Notes under the pieces: generated by a model
What the model was told of the DNA's origin: nothing
Seen by the model: the letters and a program-made list of their open reading frames with translations, nothing else
The model's database searches: none
Shown: positions 21,678 through 28,894 of the stretch, piece by piece
How positions within the stretch are numbered: the first letter of the stretch is position 1
Layout: each line of letters begins with the position of its first letter
Position numbers and translations under genes: made by a program
DNA from: 13-2-20CM-68-14 sp046723355
GTDB taxonomy: Bacteria; Actinomycetota; Thermoleophilia; Gaiellales; Gaiellaceae
Length of the DNA: 44,717 nt
Assembly (NCBI GenBank): GCA_046723355.1
Contig: JBKOUJ010000054.1
Location: forward strand, 1 to 44,717
Direction of reading: 5' to 3'

Positions 21678-22990
21678 CTAATGCCGGCTGTCCGTGAGGA
21701 GGAGCTGAGCTGGGCGGCGCGGTCGAGTACGTCGAGCGCTTCCGACTCGCGACCCGCCTTGCGGAGGTAGCGCGCCCAGGCCCGGTAGGTGTCCACCTTC
21801 TCGACCTGGCGGCCGTGCACGTCGATGAGCTCGACGGCGCGCTTGAATGTCTCGTCCGCTTCGGGCCTGTCCTGCGTCGCGAGCGCGTCGGCGAGGATGG
21901 CCATCGCGACGCCTCGTTCTGCGGGATGGTCCTCACCGAGGGCCTCGAGGGCTTGGCGCGCGAGACGCTCGGCCTCGGCCGGCTGATCGAGCAGCACGGC
22001 GCGCTTGGCCTGGTCGGAACGCAGGTTCGCGAGATCGAGTGGATCCGGCTTCGGGCCGAGCATCTGCTCTGCGGCCTCGAAGTGCGGCCCGGCTTCCTCG
22101 ACCTTCCCCTGCGAGATCATGATCGTGCCGCAGAGGAGATGGGCACGGGCGAGATTGAGCGTGTCCTCGGTCACCTCGAGCAGCGCGATCGCGCGACGGA
22201 TGTAGTCGAGCGCGGCCGTCGGCTGTTCACGGATCTCGTAGAGACGGGCCAGGGACCAGTACAAGCGCACGCGCGTGTAGGCGTCCGCGACCTGCTCGGC
22301 GCGCCCGAGCGCCTCCTCGAGCACCTCCCCCGCGCGGCCGAGGTCGCCGACGTCACTGAGGGCATAACTGAGGTAGGTGGAGAATCGAACCTGAGCCGCG
22401 GTGTCATCGGGACTTTCCTCCTCGAGGCGGCCGAGACATTCTTCGAAGAGCTCGACGGCGCGCTCCGGCTTGCCGAGTGCCGCGTAGCACTGACCGAGCG
22501 TCGCGTAAACGTCCGGGCGCCGCGAGGGATCGAGGAGACCCGAGGAAATCGCCTCCTCGAGACGCTGGGCAGCGGCGGCGTTCTCTCCCGCACCCGCCTC
22601 TGCAAGTCCGAGTGCGATGCGCGCTCTGAGCCCAGAGCCCGTGTCGCCGGCCCCAACCGCGTCGTCGAGGATTTCCTGGATCGTCGCCCGTGCGGCGGCC
22701 GGGTCGTCGGCGAGGCGGAGCTTGAGCTCTGCGTCGGCGAGCCGAAGCTCGCGTTCGTCGACGTCGCGGAGATCGGATCCGGTTTCGAGGTACTCGACGG
22801 AAACACCGAGCTTACGCGCAAGCTGCCGTAACGCCTTCACGGACGGACGCCGCGCGCCCGCCTCGATTCGCGAGATGTAGGCGTACGAGACGCCCGGCGA
22901 CGAGAGATCGCGTTGGGAAAACCCGCGTTCGAGCCTGAGCCGGCGCAGGCGCTGGCCGATTGACTCTGGTCCAGTGTGATGCTCGTTCAC
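21674..22990 (-). CDS. XRE-family HTH regulator with TPR array (RRNPP-like architecture)
   Basis: 438-aa cytoplasmic regulator. Residues 10-70 are an XRE/HTH_3 domain (IGQRLRRLRLERGFSQRDL, then VSYAYISRIEAGARRPS). The rest, from about residue 85, is a run of helix pairs with TPR spacing (DVYATLGQCYAALGKPERAVELFEE; RVRLYWSLARLYEIREQPTAALDYIRRA; GVAMAILADALATQDRPEADETFKRA). This is the domain plan of PlcR, NprR and Rgg, which bind short peptides through the TPR groove. GTG 22990 gives the intact HTH; the frame runs farther upstream but only into non-conserved Arg-rich sequence. TTGACG-N17-AAAGAT lies upstream. It is divergent from the 28-codon peptide gene. Confidence 0.88.
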   Translation of the reverse strand: MNEHHTGPESIGQRLRRLRLERGFSQRDLSSPGVSYAYISRIEAGARRPSVKALRQLARKLGVSVEYLETGSDLRDVDERELRLADAELKLRLADDPAAARATIQEILDDAVGAGDTGSGLRARIALGLAEAGAGENAAAAQRLEEAISSGLLDPSRRPDVYATLGQCYAALGKPERAVELFEECLGRLEEESPDDTAAQVRFSTYLSYALSDVGDLGRAGEVLEEALGRAEQVADAYTRVRLYWSLARLYEIREQPTAALDYIRRAIALLEVTEDTLNLARAHLLCGTIMISQGKVEEAGPHFEAAEQMLGPKPDPLDLANLRSDQAKRAVLLDQPAEAERLARQALEALGEDHPAERGVAMAILADALATQDRPEADETFKRAVELIDVHGRQVEKVDTYRAWARYLRKAGRESEALDVLDRAAQLSSSSRTAGIS

Positions 22991-23003
22991 GACGCCGGGG
23001 TCG

Positions 23004-23032
23004 ATCTTTGCGGGTTCGCCGCCTTGCGTCAA
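23004..23032 (-). promoter_or_regulatory. Candidate promoter of the XRE-TPR gene
   Basis: On the minus strand TTGACG (23027-23032), 17-bp spacer, AAAGAT (23004-23009), 13 nt before the GTG start. The -35 is near consensus, the -10 weak. Confidence 0.4.
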
Positions 23033-23120
23033 AGGATGTCCGAAACTCCCCTGTCGACAAATGGCTACGGGCGCTTTCTTTCGACGCCTGCGGTAGCCCG
23101 AGTCGGAAAGGAGGTATGGC

Positions 23121-23207
23121 ATGTCCGGTCGCATGAAGGCGTTCCTCGTGCTCCTCGGCGCACTGGGATTCGCGGCGATGAACGGCTCCCTTCCCTGGGG
23201 CCCGTAA
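23121..23207 (+). CDS. 28-aa secreted-type peptide, candidate signalling pro-peptide
   Basis: Tiny gene: ATG 23121, TAA 23205-23207, with AAGGAGGT (23108-23115) 5 nt before the start, the best Shine-Dalgarno in the window. The product has a short basic N-end (MSGRMK), a hydrophobic core FLVLLGALGFAA, and a polar tail MNGSLPWGP. This is the outline of a Phr/PapR/SHP-type pro-peptide whose C-terminal residues would be the exported signal. A hairpin 12 nt after the stop (23220-23246) gives it its own transcription unit. It is divergent from the XRE-TPR regulator, the expected receptor. It could instead be a plain small membrane peptide. I know of no named family. Confidence 0.6.
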   Translation: MSGRMKAFLVLLGALGFAAMNGSLPWGP

Positions 23208-23219
23208 CGGCAGGTGAGT

Positions 23220-23246
23220 GGCGGGGGCGCATTGCGCGCTCCCGCC
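23220..23246 (+). terminator. Hairpin downstream of the 28-aa peptide gene
   Basis: GGCGGGGGCGC, loop ATTGC, GCGCTCCCGCC: an 11-bp stem with one G-U pair. It has no T-run, but lies between the peptide stop and the TAAGCT hexamer of the next gene. Confidence 0.55.
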
Positions 23247-23261
23247 CGTAAGCTTCGCGGC

Positions 23262-23756
23262 GTGAGCGAGGCGATTGATCCGCGTGTCGATATCGGACAC
23301 GTCCACCTCAAGGTTTCGGACATCGACCGCGCTCTCGGCTTCTACCGCGACGTGCTCGGATTCGACGTCATGCAGCGGGCGGGCGACCAGGCGGCGTTCC
23401 TCAGCGCCGGCGGCTACCACCATCACCTCGGCCTCAATACCTGGGAGAGCCGGGGCGGAGCAGCCCCGCCGGCGGGGACGACCGGCCTCTACCACGTCGC
23501 GATCCGCTATCCCGACCGCGCCACACTAGGCGATGCCCTTCGGCGTGTCGTCGAAGCAGGAATCCCGATCACCGGCGCCACGGACCACGGCGTCAGCGAG
23601 GCCGTCTACCTCCGCGATCCCGATGGGAACGGGATTGAGCTCTACCGGGATCGGCCCAAGGAGGAGTGGCCCCGCCCGTCGAGCGGCGACGGCGTCGCCA
23701 TGTACAGCGCGCCGCTCGATCTCGATGCGCTGCTGGCCGAAGCCCGGGCCGGCTAG
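23262..23756 (+). CDS. VOC (glyoxalase/catechol 2,3-dioxygenase-like) family protein
   Basis: 164-aa metalloenzyme-type protein of the vicinal oxygen chelate superfamily. Paired beta-alpha-beta-beta-beta modules: IGHVHLKVSDIDRALGFYRDVLGF with metal His, AGGYHHHLGLNTW, then the second module GLYHVAIRYPDRATL with metal His, and VYLRDPDGNGIELYRDRP with the metal Glu. These fit the CatE-like half-size extradiol dioxygenase/glyoxalase group. The substrate is unknown. The GTG start is 7 nt after TAAGCT with no ribosome site, so probably leaderless and independent of the peptide gene upstream. Confidence 0.88.
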   Translation: MSEAIDPRVDIGHVHLKVSDIDRALGFYRDVLGFDVMQRAGDQAAFLSAGGYHHHLGLNTWESRGGAAPPAGTTGLYHVAIRYPDRATLGDALRRVVEAGIPITGATDHGVSEAVYLRDPDGNGIELYRDRPKEEWPRPSSGDGVAMYSAPLDLDALLAEARAG

Positions 23757-23760
23757 AGCG

Positions 23761-24267
23761 CTAGGTTCCGGCCGTGACCGTCCGCTTCCGCTGCGGCTCG
23801 GCGGCGACTTCGGTGTCCTGAACGACCGTGCGGCGGGCGAAGAGCCCGTACGCGTATCCGGCGAAGAAGAGGATCAGCCCGCCGGGGCCGTAGAAGTGGC
23901 CGATCCAGCGGAGCGCCTTCATTCCCTCGCTTCCGTACGGCTCGATGGAGCCGCTCGACCAGAGCGGATAGAGGACCGGGCAGATGATCAACCAGGCTCC
24001 CGCAGCGAAGGCGAGCAGGGCGCCGAGCGCGCCGCCTCCGCGCGCCGGCACCATCAGCATCAGGCCGCCGACAATCGCGACGATGCCCGGAATCAGCTGC
24101 GTCTCCCACTGCTTGGCGGAGAAGTTCCAGCTCGTGTCGCTGAAGAACCCGAAGTTGAAGGCGGGCCCGATCAGGGCGGCGACGATCACCCACGCGCCGA
24201 GCAATGCGATCAGAAACCCGAACGGAATCGCTCGTGGAGTCCAGGCGGTTGGGCGTTCTCGTGCCAT
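23761..24267 (-). CDS. Four-helix membrane protein, unknown function
   Basis: 168-aa integral membrane protein. Hydrophobic segments at about residues 15-35 (FGFLIALLGAWVIVAALIG), 60-77 (LIPGIVAIVGGLMLMV), 83-102 (GALLAFAAGAWLIICPVLY) and 125-145 (GPGGLILFFAGYAYGLFA). A Trp- and Phe-rich loop lies between the first two. The C-terminus is a short basic cytoplasmic tail. ATG 24267 fits the start of the first helix; upstream of it the open frame is Arg/Ser rich and not credible. It converges on the VOC gene with a 4-nt gap. It resembles actinobacterial SPW-repeat or DoxX-like small membrane proteins only in outline. Confidence 0.75.
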   Translation of the reverse strand: MARERPTAWTPRAIPFGFLIALLGAWVIVAALIGPAFNFGFFSDTSWNFSAKQWETQLIPGIVAIVGGLMLMVPARGGGALGALLAFAAGAWLIICPVLYPLWSSGSIEPYGSEGMKALRWIGHFYGPGGLILFFAGYAYGLFARRTVVQDTEVAAEPQRKRTVTAGT

Positions 24268-24316
24268 GCCTCGGTTATGCGCCGTCCCCGGAAATCGAAA
24301 CGGGTAGCGTTGGCCC

Positions 24317-24547
24317 ATGCCTCGCGGGTACATGGAGGGTCCCGCGGCCGAGGAGGCCGAGCGTCGGCTCGAGGAGCTCGAGCGAGGCCCTGCGGCCGTC
24401 GAGCCGGAGCCACGGGCGGCCGTGTACGGCTCGACCGAGGACGAACCTGAGCCCCATTTCCTCGGCTGGCGCGACGAGGTCGATCCCGACGAGCTGTTCG
24501 AGAGCGGCCGCGCGTGGGGCATCAAGGTCGTCAGACGAACTGCGTGA
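24317..24547 (+). CDS. Small acidic protein (76 aa), hypothetical
   Basis: ATG 24317 has TAGCGT 6 nt upstream, matching the leaderless pattern seen at other genes here, which supports expression. The product is Glu/Pro rich, with an N-terminal helix AAEEAERRLEELERG and a C-terminal segment DEVDPDELFESGRAWGIKVVRR. There is no signal or membrane segment. It ends 4 nt before a GGGAC-type palindromic repeat that precedes the kor genes. Function unknown. Confidence 0.55.
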   Translation: MPRGYMEGPAAEEAERRLEELERGPAAVEPEPRAAVYGSTEDEPEPHFLGWRDEVDPDELFESGRAWGIKVVRRTA

Positions 24548-24550
24548 GCA

Positions 24551-24619
24551 GGGACTGACCCCGCAGGGTCTGTCCCAACAACTGCCTCTTGGGACAGTCC
24601 CCGTGCGGGGACAGTCCCT
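24551..24619. repeat. GGGACNGTCCC palindromic repeat pair upstream of korA (family C)
   Basis: Two imperfect hairpins: GGGACTGACCC / GGGTCTGTCCC around CGCA (24551-24576) and GGGACAGTCCCC / GGGGACAGTCCC around GTGC (24591-24618). Similar elements lie after korB at 27908-27993. In other bacteria such GGGACAGTCCC palindromes are dispersed REP-like repeats linked to RAYT transposases; none is encoded here. Confidence 0.75.
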
Positions 24620-24683
24620 GACTCGGAACTTGTCTGCGACGGATCCGCACCAACCACGTGTCAACGCGCTATACCTACGGCGG

Positions 24684-26528
24684 ATGGCCAATCAGGCCAA
24701 GCAAGTCGAGCAGGTCGACAGCGTCATCGTCCGCTTCGCGGGCGACTCCGGCGACGGGATGCAGCTGACCGGCGGGCAGTTCACGAGCGAGACCGCGATC
24801 CTCGGCAACGACCTCTCGACGTTCCCCGACTTCCCTGCGGAGATCCGCGCGCCGGCAGGCTCGCTTCCTGGTGTGTCCGGTTTCCAGGTCCACTTCGCGG
24901 ACCACGACATCCTGACCCCCGGCGACGCGCCAAACGTGCTTGTCGCGATGAACCCCGCGGCGCTGAAGACCAACCTTCGCGACCTCCCGCGCGGCGGCAC
25001 CTTGATCGTCGACGAGGACACGTTCACGGAGCGCAACCTCGCCAAGGCCGGCTATGAGGCGAACCCGCTCGAGGACGGCAGCCTCGATGCCTACGACGTC
25101 CACACGGTGCCGTTGACGAGCATGACGCTGGAGGCCACCAAGGAGGTCGAAGGCGTCACGAAGCGCGAGGCCGAGCGGGCGAAGAACATGTTCGCGCTCG
25201 GGCTGATGTCTTGGCTCTACCACCGGCCGACCGAGAACACCGTCGCCTTCCTCGAGCGGAAGTTCGCGAAGCGCCCCGAGATCGCCGAGGCGAACAAACG
25301 GGCCTTCCACGCGGGCTACGCCTTCGGCGAGACGACCGAGGACTTCGCCGTCTCCTACGAGGTCAAGCCGGCGAAGCTGCGGCCCGGCACCTACCGCAAC
25401 ATCACCGGGAACCAGGCACTCGCCTACGGGCTGATCGCGGCGGGCGTGAAGTCCGGGCTGCCCCTCTTCCTCGGGGCCTATCCGATCACACCGGCCAGCT
25501 CGATCCTCGAGGAGCTCGCCCGCCACAAGAACTTCGGCGTCCGCACATTCCAGGCGGAGGACGAGATCGCCGCGGTCGGCGCGGCGCTCGGCGCGAGCTT
25601 CGGCGGCGCGCTAGGGGTCTGCACCTCGGCCGGCCCCGGCGTCGTCCTCAAGAGCGAGACCGTCGGCCTCGCGGTCACGCTCGAGCTGCCGCTTCTGATC
25701 CTGGACATCCAGCGCGCCGGTCCGTCGACGGGGATGCCGACCAAGCCGGAGCAGGCCGACCTGCTGATGGTCATGTTCGGCCGCAACTCAGAGTCGCCGG
25801 TGCCGGTGCTCGCCGCCTCGACGCCGGCGCAGTGCTTCGACGCCGCGATCGAGGCCGCGCGGATCGCGCTCAAGTACCGGACACCGGTCTACCTGCTGTC
25901 GGATGCCTACCTCGCGAACGGTTCGGAGCCGTGGCTGCTCCCGGACGTGAGCACGATCGACGAGATCGATGCCGGCTTCACGACCGACCCGCCCGAGGGG
26001 GACTTCCAGCCGTACGTTCGTGACGACGAGACGCTCGCTCGCCCGTGGGCAATCCCCGGCACGCCCGGCCTCGAGCACCGGATCGGCGGGCTCGAGAAAC
26101 AGGATCTGACGGGAAACGTCTCCTACGACCCGGAGAACCACGACCTGATGACGCGCCTGCGGGCGCAGAAGATCGCGGGGATCGCTTCGGACATCCCCGA
26201 CCTCGCCGTCGACGACCCCGACGGTGCCGACCTGCTCGTCCTCTCCTGGGGCGGTACCTACGGCCCGGTCGCGGCCGGCATCCGTCGCGTCCGCGGCGGC
26301 GGCGGGAACGTCGCCCACGCACACCTGCACTACCTGAACCCGTTCCCCCGCAACACGGCCGAGGTCGTCAGTGCCTATGAGAAGGTGCTGATCCCGGAGA
26401 TCAACCTCGGCCAGCTCCGCAAGCTCATCCGCGCCGAGTTTCTCGTCGACGCCGCGGGCTTCAACCTCGTCCGCGGCCTGCCGTTCCGCGCCGGGGAGGT
26501 GCAGGAAGCGATCGAGGCGATGCTCTGA
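24684..26528 (+). CDS. korA: 2-oxoacid:ferredoxin oxidoreductase, fused gamma-alpha subunit (KorA)
   Basis: Large subunit of the two-subunit 2-oxoglutarate (or related 2-oxoacid):ferredoxin oxidoreductase, which makes acyl-CoA, CO2 and reduced ferredoxin. The N-terminal gamma domain (1-200) starts VRFAGDSGDGMQLTGGQFT and has PGVSGFQVHF. The alpha domain has ITGNQALAYGLIAAG, GAYPITPASSILEELA, FQAEDEIAAVGAALGASFGG, TSAGPGVVLKSE and RAGPSTGMPTKPEQADL. At 614 aa this is the actinobacterial fused form. No ribosome site; a TATACC tract lies 8 nt upstream. Its stop overlaps the next small gene by one base (TGATG). Confidence 0.93.
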   Translation: MANQAKQVEQVDSVIVRFAGDSGDGMQLTGGQFTSETAILGNDLSTFPDFPAEIRAPAGSLPGVSGFQVHFADHDILTPGDAPNVLVAMNPAALKTNLRDLPRGGTLIVDEDTFTERNLAKAGYEANPLEDGSLDAYDVHTVPLTSMTLEATKEVEGVTKREAERAKNMFALGLMSWLYHRPTENTVAFLERKFAKRPEIAEANKRAFHAGYAFGETTEDFAVSYEVKPAKLRPGTYRNITGNQALAYGLIAAGVKSGLPLFLGAYPITPASSILEELARHKNFGVRTFQAEDEIAAVGAALGASFGGALGVCTSAGPGVVLKSETVGLAVTLELPLLILDIQRAGPSTGMPTKPEQADLLMVMFGRNSESPVPVLAASTPAQCFDAAIEAARIALKYRTPVYLLSDAYLANGSEPWLLPDVSTIDEIDAGFTTDPPEGDFQPYVRDDETLARPWAIPGTPGLEHRIGGLEKQDLTGNVSYDPENHDLMTRLRAQKIAGIASDIPDLAVDDPDGADLLVLSWGGTYGPVAAGIRRVRGGGGNVAHAHLHYLNPFPRNTAEVVSAYEKVLIPEINLGQLRKLIRAEFLVDAAGFNLVRGLPFRAGEVQEAIEAML

Positions 26529-26707
26529 TGCTCGAAAAGCTCTGGGAGAAGCTACGCGGAAGCTCTCGCGCGCCCGACGATCTCGCGCTCGGTACGACCC
26601 GGCCCGGCGACTTCGCCGACGATCCGGCGACGCCCGAGCACGAGGGCGAGGGGCTCGCCCCCAATCCACACGAGCAACTGGGGGGAGACGATGCTGGGAC
26701 TTCGTAA
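26528..26707 (+). CDS. 59-aa micro-protein inside the kor operon
   Basis: ATG 26528 shares a base with the korA TGA. The product has an amphipathic N-terminal helix (MLEKLWEKLRGSS) followed by an acidic, Gly/Pro-rich, probably disordered tail. The TAA is at 26705-26707, overlapping the start of the next small gene by 17 bases. It has no iron-sulfur Cys motif, so it is not the delta/ferredoxin subunit. The tight overlaps on both sides suggest it is translated with korA. Function unknown. Confidence 0.6.
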   Translation: MLEKLWEKLRGSSRAPDDLALGTTRPGDFADDPATPEHEGEGLAPNPHEQLGGDDAGTS

Positions 26708-26897
26708 CTTCATCCGCCGCCTACGGTCGGTGCAGGCGGGAGACGACCAAGGCCTCCGCCGCGGCGTGGACAACGTGGATGCGATGGCTGCCGGCGGCCC
26801 TTCTGGGAAAAGCGACGCGGAGGGCCGCGCCAACCTGGGGTCAAACGTTCCGCCGAACTACATCAAGACGTACGACGACGGGCGGCCGCGACATTGA
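26691..26897 (+). CDS. 68-aa micro-protein inside the kor operon, before korB
   Basis: ATG 26691 is preceded by GGGGGAG, a usable ribosome site. It starts with a basic amphipathic helix (MLGLRNFIRRLRS) and ends in NVPPNYIKTYDDGRPRH after a Gly/Asp-rich linker. The stop TGA overlaps the korB TTG start (TTGA), so korB translation may depend on it. No Cys residues, no signal. The basic helix here and the one in the preceding micro-protein look alike in plan. Function unknown; an assembly or membrane-tethering factor for the Kor complex is a guess. Confidence 0.65.
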   Translation: MLGLRNFIRRLRSVQAGDDQGLRRGVDNVDAMAAGGPSGKSDAEGRANLGSNVPPNYIKTYDDGRPRH

Positions 26898-27904
26898 CCG
26901 AGCAAAACGGCAACGGCGCCCAGCCCAAGCTCACCGCCAAGGACTACAAGACCGACCAGGAAGTCCGCTGGTGCCCGGGCTGCGGCGACTACGCAATCCT
27001 CGCCGCGCTCCAGAGCTTCATGCCCGAGCTCGAGATCCCGAAGGAGCGGATCGTCTTCGTCTCCGGGATCGGCAGCGCGGCCCGCTTCCCGTACTACATG
27101 GAGACCTACGGGATGCACTCGATCCACGGCCGGGCGCCCGCGATCGCGACCGGGCTCTCCGCGTCCCGGCCCGACCTTTCGGTCTGGGTCGTGACCGGCG
27201 ACGGCGACGCGCTCTCGATTGGCGGCAACCACCTTATCCACGCCCTGCGACGCAACGTAAACATCAAGATTTTGCTCTTCAACAACGAGATCTACGGGCT
27301 GACGAAGGGCCAGTACTCGCCGACGAGCCCACGCGGGAAGGTGACCAAATCGACGCCGATGGGGTCGCTCGACTGGCCTTTCAACCCGATCTCGCTTGCT
27401 ATCGGCGCAGAGGCGACCTTCGTGGCGCGCGCGATCGACACCGACCGCGCGCACCTGACGAACGTCCTCCGCGCCGCCGGGCACCACAAGGGGAGCGCGT
27501 TCGTCGAGATCTTCCAGAACTGCAACATCTTCAACGACGGCGCTTTCGACTTCGTCCGCGAGGACAAGGAGAACCGGATCTACCTCGAGCACGGCCAGCC
27601 GGTGCGGTTCGGGCAGGAGGGCGCAAAGGGCGTGCGGCTGCGCAGCGACGGCTCGGCCGAGGCCTTCGACGGTGACGGCGACGCGCTCGTCTGGGACGCG
27701 CATCATCCCGAGGCCTCGCCGGCGTTCGCGCTGTCGCGCCTGACCCGCGACAGCGTCGGCGCGACGCCGATCGGCGTGTTTCGCGACATCGAGCGGCCGG
27801 TCTACGACGAGCTCATGGAGGAGCAGCTCGCGACTGCCCGCGAGCAGAAGGAAGGCGACCTCGCCGCACTGCTCGGCTCGGGCGACACCTGGACGATCTC
27901 GTAG
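26894..27904 (+). CDS. korB: 2-oxoacid:ferredoxin oxidoreductase, beta (TPP-binding) subunit (KorB)
   Basis: Binds thiamine diphosphate and the 4Fe-4S cluster of the Kor complex. It starts with RWCPGCGDYAILAALQ (Cys pair), then SGIGSAARFPYYMETYGMHSIHGRAPAIATG, the TPP/Mg motif VTGDGDALSIGGNHLIHALRRN and ILLFNNEIYGLTKGQYSPTS. FQNCNIFNDG supplies a further Cys. At 336 aa it is typical. The TTG start is coupled to the micro-gene upstream. The operon korA, two micro-genes, korB ends before GGGACTGTCCC repeats. Ferredoxin partners are not in the window. Confidence 0.93.
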   Translation: MTEQNGNGAQPKLTAKDYKTDQEVRWCPGCGDYAILAALQSFMPELEIPKERIVFVSGIGSAARFPYYMETYGMHSIHGRAPAIATGLSASRPDLSVWVVTGDGDALSIGGNHLIHALRRNVNIKILLFNNEIYGLTKGQYSPTSPRGKVTKSTPMGSLDWPFNPISLAIGAEATFVARAIDTDRAHLTNVLRAAGHHKGSAFVEIFQNCNIFNDGAFDFVREDKENRIYLEHGQPVRFGQEGAKGVRLRSDGSAEAFDGDGDALVWDAHHPEASPAFALSRLTRDSVGATPIGVFRDIERPVYDELMEEQLATAREQKEGDLAALLGSGDTWTIS

Positions 27905-27907
27905 TAA

Positions 27908-27993
27908 GGGACTGTCCCCGAATGGGGACTGTCCCATCAGCCGTCTGCGTTGCCTACCGCGGTTAATAGGACAGTCCCCTGCGGGGACAGCCC
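27908..27993. repeat. GGGACNGTCCC palindromic repeat pair downstream of korB (family C)
   Basis: GGGACTGTCCCC / GGGGACTGTCCC around GAAT (27908-27935) and AGGACAGTCCCC / GGGGACAGCCCT around TGC (27968-27993). With the pair at 24551-24619 these bracket the kor operon. The hairpins may also act as transcript ends. Confidence 0.75.
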
Positions 27994-28000
27994 TGCTCTC

Positions 28001-28855
28001 CTAGTAGTGGGGCAGTAGCTCGAGCCAGGCCCCGAGGAAGTGGACGACCCCGGGGCCGCCGTCGATCAGGACGTCGTGACCGACTCCGCCCGGCCGGTGG
28101 ATCTCGGCATGCGGAACGTCGGCCGCGAGCCGGGCGAGGTCGTCCTCGGCGGCGTCGTCCGACACGACTAGCAACACCGGCAGGCGGGTCGCTGCGAGCT
28201 CGGCGCGCGTCGCCGACGGCGGGGCCTGCGCGATGCCGTGCTGAGCGGCCGCCACGACGCGCGGGTCACCGGTTGGGACGATCCGTTCGCCCTCCTCCCG
28301 ACGGCCGGCGCGAACGGATTCCTCGATCGCCGGGCTCCAGCGGCGGTGGCGCTCGCGAGCCTCGGCGAAGACCGCGTCCCAGTCCGGCCGGACCGTCTCG
28401 TTCCAGTCCGCCTCGTTCTCTGCCACGTACTGGTCGAAGGGCTGCCCTGCGTCGAACGGCGGGTCGGAATAGCCGGCGTCGAGGATCGCCAGGCCGCTCA
28501 GACGCTCGGCATGTCTGGCCGCGACGTGGCAGCCGATGTCGCCTCCCCACGAAAAACCGACGAACGGCGCCCGCTCGACGCCGAGTGCGTCTAGCAGCTG
28601 CGGAACGAGCGCCGCGAGGGCGTGGGGGTGGTAAGCGGCCGGCTCGAGTGCCGGCGACTTCCCGAAGCCCGGTGCGTCGAGGGCGAGCACCCGCAGCCCA
28701 TGCTCTGCGAGCCACGGCCCGGCTTCGTTGATCGTCATGCTCGCGCGCGGCGCGATGAAGACGCCGTGCCAGTAGACCACCGGCCGGGCGTCCGGCTCGC
28801 CCCAGGCACGCACGAACAACTGCGTTCCGGGGAGGTCGACGAAGTGCTCCTCCAC
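28001..28855 (-). CDS. Alpha/beta-hydrolase
   Basis: 284-aa serine hydrolase of the alpha/beta fold. Oxyanion region VVYWHGVFIAP, then LALDAPGFGKSPA, the nucleophile elbow VGFSWGGDIG (Ser), VLLVVSDDAAEDD around the acid position, and the catalytic His in PGGVGHDVL. The substrate is unknown; epoxide-hydrolase and haloperoxidase-like enzymes share this plan. GTG 28855 is chosen because the start fits the first strand (EEHFVDLPGTQLFVRAWG) and GATAAT lies 6 nt upstream. The open frame continues upstream without conserved sequence. It is divergent from the HYR-domain gene with about 39 bp between starts. Confidence 0.87.
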   Translation of the reverse strand: MEEHFVDLPGTQLFVRAWGEPDARPVVYWHGVFIAPRASMTINEAGPWLAEHGLRVLALDAPGFGKSPALEPAAYHPHALAALVPQLLDALGVERAPFVGFSWGGDIGCHVAARHAERLSGLAILDAGYSDPPFDAGQPFDQYVAENEADWNETVRPDWDAVFAEARERHRRWSPAIEESVRAGRREEGERIVPTGDPRVVAAAQHGIAQAPPSATRAELAATRLPVLLVVSDDAAEDDLARLAADVPHAEIHRPGGVGHDVLIDGGPGVVHFLGAWLELLPHY

Positions 28856-28894
28856 AGGTCGATTATCGAACGGCCCCGGGATTACGACCGCGGC

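Noticed and set aside
22976..23251. 91-codon frame on the plus strand covering the peptide gene region
   Set aside because: Different frame from the 28-codon gene, no ribosome site, overlaps the XRE-TPR start, no recognisable sequence.
24551..24619. A CRISPR array
   Set aside because: Only two short palindromic units without regular spacers; better explained as REP-like repeats.
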